DNA of 64,000 nucleotides from Halomarina litorea (GTDB lineage: Archaea > Halobacteriota > Halobacteria > Halobacteriales > Haloarculaceae), in contig NZ_CP100448.1 of the NCBI RefSeq assembly GCF_024227715.1, forward strand, positions 1,178,001 through 1,242,000, read 5' to 3'. This document shows positions 16,365-23,797 of the stretch, piece after piece (the stretch's first letter is position 1; each line of letters begins with the position of its first letter). A program made the position numbers and the translations under genes. The notes beneath the pieces are model-generated. The model was not told the DNA's origin. It ran no database searches and was given only the letters and a program-made list of their open reading frames with translations.

Positions 16365-16742
16365 ATGGCACCGGACGTGTTCGACCGGGAGACGATGCTC
16401 GACCTCTCGGTCAACGTAATCCCGCTGTTCATCATCCTGTTCTTCATCGTCCTCTTCGCGGCAGTCGCGCCGTTCGGCTACAGCCTCGTGGACACGACGA
16501 TTCAGATGGCGTTGCTCGTCATCCCGTTCATCGGGCTGGCCATCCTGACGTACTTCTCGGGGAAGGCCATCGCCGAGGCCGAGGCGAAGATGGAAGAGCG
16601 CGGCGACCTCGCGCACGCCGAGAACGACACCCCGGGCGCACACGCGGGCGAGTCGACGCCCGACGCGCCCGACGCGCCCGACGCGACGGAGGGCGACGCC
16701 GAGAGCGCCGTCGAGACCCGCTCGACCTCCGACCAGGACTGA
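16365..16742 (+). CDS. DUF6684-like cox-cluster membrane protein
   Basis: One hundred and twenty-five residues. It opens MAPDVFDRETMLDLSVNVIPLFIILFFIVLF, the signature of a small haloarchaeal cox-associated family (DUF6684, from memory). Two helices (about residues 19-41 and 50-70) are followed by a charged amphipathic helix and an acidic tail with a triple DAP repeat. TATA-like CCTATTTATCG at 16333-16343 sits about 27 bases upstream, fitting a leaderless message. It precedes coxA on the same strand and probably belongs with it functionally. Confidence 0.78.
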   Translation: MAPDVFDRETMLDLSVNVIPLFIILFFIVLFAAVAPFGYSLVDTTIQMALLVIPFIGLAILTYFSGKAIAEAEAKMEERGDLAHAENDTPGAHAGESTPDAPDAPDATEGDAESAVETRSTSDQD

Positions 16743-16883
16743 CGACAGCACCACCGACCGCCCGTCCCCGGCCACCGTCGCGGCCGCGGAATCTGACCCC
16801 GAGCCTCCGGCACGAACCGCCCGACGCCTCCTCTCTCGAGACGCGAACACAACCTTTCTAACGGACCAACCCGGAGGGGTACC

Positions 16884-18692
16884 ATGGACCTATCAAGAGA
16901 GTTGCTCGCTGGGATGCCAGCCCAGGGAGCCGGCATGGACCTGTCGGGACAACTGGCGCTTACGGTCCTCATGGGGGTGTTCCTCGTCGGCGTCGCGGTG
17001 TTGCTCACCCGCGTCGAGGACTGGCGCTCGTACACGCCGCTCGCGAGCGGCGGCGTCTACGGCGACGAGACGGGTCACGCCGTCCAGCACAAGCCCTCCG
17101 GGATCACTCGCTGGCTGACGACGGTCGACCACAAGGACATCGGGATGCTGTACGGCGCGTACGCCATCATCGCGTTCGTCTGGGGCGGACTGGCCGTCCT
17201 CATCATGCGGACGGAACTGGCCGACCCCGCGGCGACGCTCATCGAAGCCGGCTTCTACAACGGGCTGTTGACGAGCCACGGCATCACGATGCTGTTCCTC
17301 TTCGGGACGCCCATCATCGCCGCGTTCTCGAACTACTTCGTCCCGCTGCTCATCGGCGCGGACGACATGGCGTTCCCGCGCATCAACGCCATCGCGTTCT
17401 GGCTCCTGCCGCCGGGTGCCCTGCTCATCTGGGCCGGCTTCCTCATCCCGGGGATGGCACCGTCCCAGACGTCGTGGACGATGTACACGCCGCTGTCCAT
17501 CGAGCAGACCCACGCCGCGACGGACCTGATGCTCCTCGGCTTGCACCTCACCGGCGTCTCCGCGACGATGGGTGCCATCAACTTCATCGCGACCATCTTC
17601 ACCGAACGCGGCGACGACGTGAACTGGGCGAACCTCGACATCTTCTCGTGGACCATCCTCACGCAGTCGGGGCTCATCCTGTTCGCGTTCCCCCTGCTCG
17701 GGAGCGCGCTCATCATGCTCCTGCTCGACCGCAACTTCGGGACGACGTTCTTCACCGTCGACGGGGGGTCGCCCATCCTCTGGCAACACCTGTTCTGGTT
17801 CTTCGGCCACCCCGAGGTGTACATCCTCGTCCTGCCCCCGATGGGCATCGTCAGCTACGTGCTGCCGAAGTTCTCCGGCCGAAAGCTGTTCGGCTTCAAG
17901 TTCGTCGTCTACTCGACGCTCGCAATCGGCGTCCTCTCCTTCGGCGTGTGGGCCCACCACATGTTCAGTACGGGCATCGACCCCCGCGTCCGCGCCTCGT
18001 TCATGGCCGTCTCGATGGCCATCGCCATACCGAGCGCGGTGAAGACGTTCAACTGGATCACGACGATGTGGAACGGGAAGATTCGCCTGACGACGCCGAT
18101 GCTGTTTTGCATCGGCTTCGTCAGTAACTTCATCATCGGCGGCGTCACCGGCGTCTTCCTCGCCGCCATCCCCATCGACCTCGTCCTCCACGACACCTAC
18201 TACGTCGTCGGCCACTTCCATTACATCGTCATGGGGGCCATCGCGTTCGCCGGGTTCGCGGGCCTCTACTACTGGTATCCCATCTTTACCGGGAAGATGT
18301 ACCAGCGTACGCTGGCGAAGGCCCACTTCTGGCTGTGGATGGTGGGGACGAACCTCACGTTCCTCGCCATGCTCCTGCTGGGCTACGAGGGGATGCCTCG
18401 CCGGTACGCCACCTACACCTTCGACGCAGGAATCGTGAACCTCGACGTCATCACGGCGCTCCATCAGGTGGCGACCCTGGGCGCGTTCCTCATCGCCTTC
18501 GGCACCATCGTCTGGGTGTTCAACTTCGTCCAGTCGTGGTACGAGGGCCCCGACGTCGGCGAGGACCCGTGGGGCCTCGAGGACAGCACGCTGTACGGCC
18601 GCGAGTTCGAGTGGCACCGCAACCGCCTCCGGACCGCCGTCGCCGACGGTGGTGAGGAGGACGTCGTGACCGACGGCGGCAACGAAGAGTAA
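16884..18692 (+). CDS. coxA: Cytochrome c oxidase subunit I, stand-alone
   Basis: Catalytic haem-copper oxidase subunit, 602 residues, A-type. An extra N-terminal helix (about 22-42) is followed by TVDHKDIG, SHGITMLFLF (low-spin haem ligand), FWFFGHPEVYILVLPPMGIVSYV (CuB His, cross-linked Tyr, and a near-canonical proton-channel segment), WAHHMFSTGIDP (CuB pair), KTFNWITT and VGHFHYIVMG (haem ligands). The ATG at 16884 has a clear Shine-Dalgarno GGAGGGG 6-12 bases before it, unusual in this window. No subunit II or III gene adjoins it, so it either shares CoxB and the fused subunit III or forms a second oxidase with distant partners. The C-terminus is acidic. Confidence 0.95.
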   Translation: MDLSRELLAGMPAQGAGMDLSGQLALTVLMGVFLVGVAVLLTRVEDWRSYTPLASGGVYGDETGHAVQHKPSGITRWLTTVDHKDIGMLYGAYAIIAFVWGGLAVLIMRTELADPAATLIEAGFYNGLLTSHGITMLFLFGTPIIAAFSNYFVPLLIGADDMAFPRINAIAFWLLPPGALLIWAGFLIPGMAPSQTSWTMYTPLSIEQTHAATDLMLLGLHLTGVSATMGAINFIATIFTERGDDVNWANLDIFSWTILTQSGLILFAFPLLGSALIMLLLDRNFGTTFFTVDGGSPILWQHLFWFFGHPEVYILVLPPMGIVSYVLPKFSGRKLFGFKFVVYSTLAIGVLSFGVWAHHMFSTGIDPRVRASFMAVSMAIAIPSAVKTFNWITTMWNGKIRLTTPMLFCIGFVSNFIIGGVTGVFLAAIPIDLVLHDTYYVVGHFHYIVMGAIAFAGFAGLYYWYPIFTGKMYQRTLAKAHFWLWMVGTNLTFLAMLLLGYEGMPRRYATYTFDAGIVNLDVITALHQVATLGAFLIAFGTIVWVFNFVQSWYEGPDVGEDPWGLEDSTLYGREFEWHRNRLRTAVADGGEEDVVTDGGNEE

Positions 18693-18876
18693 CCTCGCAG
18701 CCCTCGTCTTCCGCGGTTCTCACTCACCTCGCTACCCGCTCGCGTCCGACTCGTTTTCGGTTCGACGAACGTTCGCGTTCTCACGACCTCCGACTGACGA
18801 GCGGTCGCGCCGGCCCGACGTCGACGCGGGGACGCGACGACGCCGTCGCTCGGCGGCGCGTGATCTCGGAGGGCGA

Positions 18877-18895
18877 CTCCTGACCCGGTCAGGAG
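18877..18895. terminator. Hairpin over the stop of the 31-residue gene
   Basis: CTCCTGAC (18877-18884) pairs perfectly with GTCAGGAG (18888-18895) across a CCG loop. It lies about 190 bases after the coxA stop and overlaps the TGA of the minus-strand 31-codon gene, so it could serve transcripts arriving from both sides. Confidence 0.35.
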
Positions 18896-18984
18896 ATGGT
18901 ACTGATGACGAGGACGATACCGGTGACGAACATGAGCGCCGCTACCCCGGTCAGAATCAGCAGGAGTAGCTCTTTCTCCTCCAT
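18889..18984 (-). CDS. 31-residue single-pass membrane protein
   Basis: ATG at 18984 to TGA at 18889. The product is MEEKELLLLILTGVAAL followed by MFVTGIVLVISTIS, with a charged cytoplasmic start and one hydrophobic helix. Such mini-subunits are common in haem-copper oxidases. It is divergent from the DUF7520-like gene at 19044, with an AT-rich CCCTTTTGTCTCG (minus strand) about 25-35 bases upstream. Its short length makes the call tentative, but the composition and clean start/stop argue for a real gene. Confidence 0.5.
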   Translation of the reverse strand: MEEKELLLLILTGVAALMFVTGIVLVISTIS

Positions 18985-19043
18985 GTCTCGGGTTGGGGAC
19001 CGCGAGACAAAAGGGTAATCGTCCGCGCGTCCCTAGCCCGGCC

Positions 19044-19331
19044 GTGAGCGAGAACGCGCGCGAACTCGGCGGTCGCTGGTTCGTCCTCATCCTCTACCTG
19101 ACGGTCGTCGGCATCACCGGCGTCGTCGGCTACCTCCTCGGCGTGTTCAACTCGAACGTGGACCCCGTACTGTTCGGGTTCATCCAGCTCCCGCCGACGC
19201 CCCTCGGCATGGCCGCGTTCGGCGCCATCACGCTGGCGACGATTCTCGGCGTGTTCGTCGGTGCCGTCGTCCTCGTCTCGCGGCGCTACGTCGACGGCGG
19301 GGCGGGACCGGGCGGTCAGTCCGGCCCGTAG
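19044..19331 (+). CDS. Cox-cluster two-helix membrane protein (DUF7520-like)
   Basis: Ninety-five residues from a GTG start at 19044, beginning (M)SENARELGGRWFVLILYLTV. Two helices lie at about residues 11-34 and 53-78, separated by a loop with FNSNVDPVLFGFIQLPPTP. It resembles a haloarchaeal family labelled 'cox cluster protein'. The 3' end overlaps the minus-strand thioredoxin-fold gene by 16 bases, a convergent overlap. Function unknown. Confidence 0.7.
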   Translation: MSENARELGGRWFVLILYLTVVGITGVVGYLLGVFNSNVDPVLFGFIQLPPTPLGMAAFGAITLATILGVFVGAVVLVSRRYVDGGAGPGGQSGP

Positions 19332-20029
19332 GCCCGTTCGGCGGCCGCGGCGACCTGCTCCGGCGAGACGTACCCCCGGAGGCCCTCGCGCGCCTCGCCG
19401 TCGGCGAAGAGGAGTATCGACGGCGCGGCCTCCACCTCGAACTCGCGGCGGAACGCGTCCACGGACTCCCCGTCGACGCCCGCGACGGCGACCGACTCGG
19501 GCAGATCGGCCAGAATCTCGTCGAGGTCGCGCTTCAGCGAGTCACACGGCGCGCAGTTGCGCTTCCAGACGAACATGGCCGCCCGGTCGTGCTCTGCGAG
19601 GAACTCGCCGTAGCCCTCGTCGTCCAGTTCCGCCATGCCCTCGGGGACGGGGGTGTCCGGCGCGACTTCGCCGACGAGCATCGCCATCCGGGCGCGGTCG
19701 ACCCGCGAGTGGCCGTCGTCGAGGTGGGAGGTGACCGAAAGGTAGTCGACGAACATCTCGCGGGTGACGCCCTCTCGCTCGATGCGCGCCTCGGCGTCCT
19801 CCGTCGAGAGGTCGAAGGAACTCGCGACGGACTCGCGGAACACCGTGTCGGTCGCGTTCCCGTACGTGTCGTAGTAGATGCCCCGCGTCTGCTCGAACTC
19901 GGCCGTCGTGGCGAGGGTGCCGTCCGCACGCTCCGTGAGGACGCCGCCCTCGACGAGCGAGTCGACGAGGGCGTCCACGTCGGCCTCCGTGAGGTCGGGC
20001 GCGTCGGCGGTGGCGTCGTCGCCCGTCAT
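19316..20029 (-). CDS. Thioredoxin-fold protein with an N-terminal helical domain, last gene of the liv operon
   Basis: Two hundred and thirty-seven residues. About 1-130 is an acidic helical region of unknown fold (DLTEADVDALVDSLVEGGVLTERADG looks like a winged-helix start). About 135-235 is a thioredoxin domain with the active site CAPC in RNCAPCDSLKRDL and the cis-Pro region AAPSILLFADG. It is predicted cytoplasmic, with no signal peptide. The ATG at 20029 overlaps the stop of livF by four bases, so it is co-translated with the transporter. Redox protection or sensing linked to uptake is possible, but the substrate is unknown. Confidence 0.8.
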   Translation of the reverse strand: MTGDDATADAPDLTEADVDALVDSLVEGGVLTERADGTLATTAEFEQTRGIYYDTYGNATDTVFRESVASSFDLSTEDAEARIEREGVTREMFVDYLSVTSHLDDGHSRVDRARMAMLVGEVAPDTPVPEGMAELDDEGYGEFLAEHDRAAMFVWKRNCAPCDSLKRDLDEILADLPESVAVAGVDGESVDAFRREFEVEAAPSILLFADGEAREGLRGYVSPEQVAAAAERAYGPD

Positions 20030-20775
20030 ACGCCGAGGTACCGCTGTCTGGTCTCCTCGTCCGAGCGGAGGTCGTCGGCGCTCCCCTCGAAGACGACCTC
20101 GCCCTGGTCGACGACGTAACACCGGTCTGCGATCTTCATCGCGGCCACCGCGTTCTGTTCGACGAGGAGGATGGTGGTCCCCTCCTCGCGGATGCGTTCG
20201 ACGACGTCCTCGACCGCCTGGATGATCTGCGGGGCGAGTCCCTCGTAGGGTTCGTCGAGCATCAACAGCGTGGGGTTCTGCTTCAGCGCGCGGGCGATGG
20301 CGAGCATCTGCTGTTCGCCTCCCGACAGCGTCCCCGCCTTCTGCCCCCGGCGTTCGTCCAGTCGCGGGAACACCTCGTACACCTCCTCGTCGTCCATCTG
20401 GTCGCGCTCGAACGAGAGCGACCGTCCCATCGTGTTCGAGGAGTTGCGCACCACCTCCGCGATGTGGAGGTTCTCCGCGACGGTGAGGTCGGGGAACACC
20501 CGTCGCTCCTCGGGGACGAGCGAGATACCCTGTACCGCTACGTCCTCGGGCGGGAGGTCGGTGATGTCCTCGCCCTCGAAGGTGATGCGCCCGTCGCGCA
20601 CCTCGGGTTCGTCGGTCCCGGCGACCGACCGGAGGGTCGTGGTCTTGCCCGCGCCGTTGCGTCCGAGCAGGGCGCAAATCTCGCCCTCTTCGACGTGCAT
20701 CGAGAGGTCCCTGAGGATGTGGCTCTCGCCGTAGGAGGCGTCCACCGCGTCCAGCTCGAGTTGGCTCCGGCTCAC
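20026..20775 (-). CDS. livF: Branched-chain amino acid-type ABC transporter ATPase LivF
   Basis: Two hundred and forty-nine residues from a GTG start at 20775 that overlaps the livG stop (GTGA). Walker A is GRNGAGKTT, the signature LSGGEQQMLAIARAL, and Walker B LLMLDEPYEGLAPQ. The sequence LVEQNAVAAMKIADRCYVVDQG and the C-terminal RQRYLGV are typical of LivF. It powers the LivH-LivM permease from the cytoplasmic face. Confidence 0.92.
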   Translation of the reverse strand: MSRSQLELDAVDASYGESHILRDLSMHVEEGEICALLGRNGAGKTTTLRSVAGTDEPEVRDGRITFEGEDITDLPPEDVAVQGISLVPEERRVFPDLTVAENLHIAEVVRNSSNTMGRSLSFERDQMDDEEVYEVFPRLDERRGQKAGTLSGGEQQMLAIARALKQNPTLLMLDEPYEGLAPQIIQAVEDVVERIREEGTTILLVEQNAVAAMKIADRCYVVDQGEVVFEGSADDLRSDEETRQRYLGV

Positions 20776-21530
20776 AGGTCCGCACCTCCGAGGTAGGCCT
20801 CCTGGACCGTCGGATCCTCGCGTATCTCGTCGGGCGTCCCCTCCGCGATGACCGCCCCCCGGTTGAGGACGATGATGCGGTCCGAGACGTTGAAGACGAT
20901 CTCCATGTCGTGTTCGACCAGCAGGAAGGTCAGCCCGCGTTCCTCCTTGACCGCCTCGATGAGGTTCACCGTCGCCTCCGTCTCCTCGGGGGACATCCCA
21001 GCAGTCGGTTCGTCCATGAGGAGCATGTCGGGTTCGGCGGCCAGCGCGATGCCGATTTCGAGGCGGCGCTTGTCGCCGTAGGGGAGGTCCTGTGCCTCCA
21101 CGTCGCGCTGGTCCCAGAGGCCGACCGATTCGAGGGTCTCGCGGGCCACCTCGTTCACCTCCGGGTAGCGGTTGCGGTGGCGCAGGAAGTTGAACCGGAA
21201 CGAGCCGTGTTCGGCCGCTAGCGCCGCTATCTGGGCGTTCTTTCGCACGCTCAACTGCGGGAAGATGGAGGCCGTCTGGAAGGACTTGCTCACCCCGCGT
21301 TGGACCACCTCGTGCGGTTTCAACCCGACGATGGACTCGCCCTTGAAGCGGATGTCGCCCTCGGAGGGGTCCAGCCGTCGGGTGATGAGGTTGATGAGGG
21401 TGGACTTCCCGGCCCCGTTCGGGCCGATGAGGCTCACGCGCTCGTTCTCCTCGATGCCGATCGTCACGTCGTCCGTCGCGACGAGGCCGCCGAAGCGCTT
21501 GACGAGGTTCTCCGTCTCCAGCAACGCCAT
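20772..21530 (-). CDS. livG: Branched-chain amino acid-type ABC transporter ATPase LivG
   Basis: Two hundred and fifty-two residues with Walker A GPNGAGKST and Walker B MLLMDEPTAGMSPEE. The expected signature LSGG is replaced by LPYGDKRRLEIGIAL, the form typical of LivG. LLVEHDM and the C-terminal VQEAYLG are also present. It pairs with LivF as a heterodimer. Its start shares one base with the livM stop. Confidence 0.93.
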   Translation of the reverse strand: MALLETENLVKRFGGLVATDDVTIGIEENERVSLIGPNGAGKSTLINLITRRLDPSEGDIRFKGESIVGLKPHEVVQRGVSKSFQTASIFPQLSVRKNAQIAALAAEHGSFRFNFLRHRNRYPEVNEVARETLESVGLWDQRDVEAQDLPYGDKRRLEIGIALAAEPDMLLMDEPTAGMSPEETEATVNLIEAVKEERGLTFLLVEHDMEIVFNVSDRIIVLNRGAVIAEGTPDEIREDPTVQEAYLGGADL

Positions 21531-22708
21531 CAGCGGTCACCTCGCAGTCGTTCCGCGACGGTCCGTCGGAGGTCCTTGATACCGCCCCAGACTCCGCCGC
21601 GCGGGAAGAACACGACGATGGCGACGAACAGCACCCCGAGGATGAGGTGCCAGTAGGGCGCCGGGTTGGCCCACTCGGGGAGCACGACGGCCTGCGGACC
21701 GGGGAAGAGCTTGTCGATCTGCGTGAACAGCATCACTTCGCGAATCCCCGGGATGACGTTCGCGATGTAGAGGTACACCGCCGCGCCGAGTGGCGCGCCG
21801 AACAGCGACCCGACGCCGCCGATGACGCTCATGATGACCACCTCGCCGCTGGTCGTCCAGAACAGCGACTCGACGGGCACGCGCGCGTTGTGGATGGCGA
21901 ACAGCGCACCCGCGAGGCCCGCGATGGCCCCCGAGATGACGAACGCCATCAGCTTGTAGCGCCAGACGTTCAGCCCGACGAACTCCGCGCGCTGTTCGTT
22001 CTCGCGAATGGCGCGAAACACCATCCCGTACGGTGAGTTGAGCACGCGGTAGGCGACGGCGACGGTGAACACCATCGCCCCGCCGATGAGCATGTACATC
22101 CACGTGCTCACCAGTTCGGTGATGACGGGCACGCCCGCCTCGAGGGGAATGAACCCCAGCAGCGGGTCAATGGTCCTTCGACCGATGCCGAGGCCGTTGT
22201 CCCCGCCCGTAATCGAGGCGAGCGGCTGGAGCGCCATGTAGTACAGCATCTGGGCGAACGCCAGCGTGAGGATGGCAAAGTAGATACCCCCGCGCCGAAG
22301 TGAGAGAAAGCCGAGCACCCACGCCAGCAGGGCGGCGAAGACGGTGCCGACGACGAGCATCGCCAGCGGCGACCCCGAGACGTTCGCGGCGAACACGCCC
22401 GCGGCGTACGCGCCGCCGCCCCAGAAGGCGGCGTGCCCGAACGACAGCAGGCCGGTGTAGCCGTGCAAGAGGTCGTACCCGATGACGAAGATGCCCCAGA
22501 TGAGGATGAGTTCCGCCAGCGACTGGTAGCCCTGAAGCGCGTCGCTGACGACCGGCGCGCGGGCGAACAGGTACGGGAACAGGAGGACGGCGAGGGCCGT
22601 CCCCGCGACGACGACGCTCTCCCGTTCTCGCAGTTCGGCCCACGTCGCGAGCAGTCCTTCCCGCTCGGTGGCGACGCCCTCGCGTTCGACCCGCGTCTCG
22701 TCGCTCAC
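21530..22708 (-). CDS. livM: Branched-chain amino acid-type ABC transporter permease LivM
   Basis: Three hundred and ninety-two residues with about nine or ten membrane helices after a charged N-terminal leader of 35 residues. Family motifs include YDLLHGYTGLLSFGHAAFWGGGAYAAG, AIRENEQRAEFVGLNVWRYKLMAFVISGAIAGLAGAL and SVIGGVGSLFGAPLGAAVY. It overlaps livH by four bases. It forms the membrane channel with LivH. Confidence 0.92.
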   Translation of the reverse strand: MSDETRVEREGVATEREGLLATWAELRERESVVVAGTALAVLLFPYLFARAPVVSDALQGYQSLAELILIWGIFVIGYDLLHGYTGLLSFGHAAFWGGGAYAAGVFAANVSGSPLAMLVVGTVFAALLAWVLGFLSLRRGGIYFAILTLAFAQMLYYMALQPLASITGGDNGLGIGRRTIDPLLGFIPLEAGVPVITELVSTWMYMLIGGAMVFTVAVAYRVLNSPYGMVFRAIRENEQRAEFVGLNVWRYKLMAFVISGAIAGLAGALFAIHNARVPVESLFWTTSGEVVIMSVIGGVGSLFGAPLGAAVYLYIANVIPGIREVMLFTQIDKLFPGPQAVVLPEWANPAPYWHLILGVLFVAIVVFFPRGGVWGGIKDLRRTVAERLRGDR

Positions 22709-23709
22709 GCGACCACCTCGTCACCGAGCAGTCCCTCGGGACGCACCAGCAGGACGATAGCGGCCATCGCGTAGATGCCCACCTCGGACCACGCCGCGAA
22801 CCCGAACTGGATGAGTCCGGCCTGGACGAGGCCGAACAGGAGGCCGCCGAGGACCGCCCCGCGTATCGACCCGACGCCCCCGACGACGACGGTGAGGAAG
22901 GCGGGGACGAGGATGTTGCCGCCGTAGTCCGGGTTGAAGTTGACCAGCGGGCCGCCGACGAGGCCGGCGACGCCCGCCAGCGCCGCGCCGATACCGAACA
23001 CCACGAGGTACGGCCGCGAGAGGCGGATGCCGAGCAGTTCGACCATCTCCGCGTCCACCGTCCCCGCGCGCACCGTCAGGCCGAAGTCGGTGTACTCGAT
23101 GAGCAGGTAGACGATACCGACGAGGACGGCGGTGATGAGGATGATGACCAGCCGCCACGTCGAGACCCCGCTCACGCCGAAAAAGCGCAGGACGTCCCCG
23201 ACCAGCGGGAGGCCGAGTGCGGACCCTTCTGCCCACGGCGGTTGGGCGATGGACTGGCTCTGTCCGCCGAACAGCACGCGGAACAGCTCCTGGAGGATGA
23301 GCGCGAGGCCGAACGTGAGGAGAATCTGGTCGGTGTCGGGCCGGTCGTAGAACGGCTGAGCGACGAAGCGCTCCATCAACAGTCCGACGACGAAGACGAC
23401 GACGGGGACGACGACCAGCGCCGCGAGGTAGCCCCAGCCGAGGCCGACGGTGGCCCCGTCGATGAGTCCGAGGTCCTGGAGCCACTCCGGGAGCTTCCCG
23501 CCGAACCGGGGCTGCTGTGCGATGATGAGCCCCAGATACGCGCCGACGATGTAGAGCGCACCGTGGGCGAAGTTGACGAACTTGAGCGTCCCGAGGATGA
23601 TGGAGAGACCGACGGCCAGCAGGATGTAGATGGACCCGGTCGTGATGCCGTTGATGACCAGTCGGACGAGGTCGCCGGCGACCTGGAGGGGGACGACGGG
23701 CAGGGTCAC
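22705..23709 (-). CDS. livH: Branched-chain amino acid-type ABC transporter permease LivH
   Basis: Three hundred and thirty-four residues and about eight helices. Diagnostic motifs are LVINGITTGSIYILLAVGLSIILGTLKFVNFAHGALY, RAGTVDAEMVELLGI and VVGGVGSIRGAVLGGLLFG. It starts at GTG 23709; no ATG is nearby and homology starts within the first ten residues. Eighty-eight bases separate it from the binding-protein gene. Confidence 0.92.
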   Translation of the reverse strand: MTLPVVPLQVAGDLVRLVINGITTGSIYILLAVGLSIILGTLKFVNFAHGALYIVGAYLGLIIAQQPRFGGKLPEWLQDLGLIDGATVGLGWGYLAALVVVPVVVFVVGLLMERFVAQPFYDRPDTDQILLTFGLALILQELFRVLFGGQSQSIAQPPWAEGSALGLPLVGDVLRFFGVSGVSTWRLVIILITAVLVGIVYLLIEYTDFGLTVRAGTVDAEMVELLGIRLSRPYLVVFGIGAALAGVAGLVGGPLVNFNPDYGGNILVPAFLTVVVGGVGSIRGAVLGGLLFGLVQAGLIQFGFAAWSEVGIYAMAAIVLLVRPEGLLGDEVVA

Positions 23710-23797
23710 GGTCCGGGCCTCCGCGGTTCGCTGTCTTGCGAGTGGATGTGTCGTGGATGCATCGTGTCGAACGTGGTGTGGTGGGGGATGTCGTGGA

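Noticed and set aside
16502-17035. Minus-strand frame opposite the DUF6684-like gene and coxA start
   Set aside because: Ser/Arg-rich shadow of coding sequence, with no motif.
19316-20785. 489-codon frame covering the thioredoxin gene and livF
   Set aside because: The N-terminal half is the wrong frame of livF; the true gene starts at 20029.
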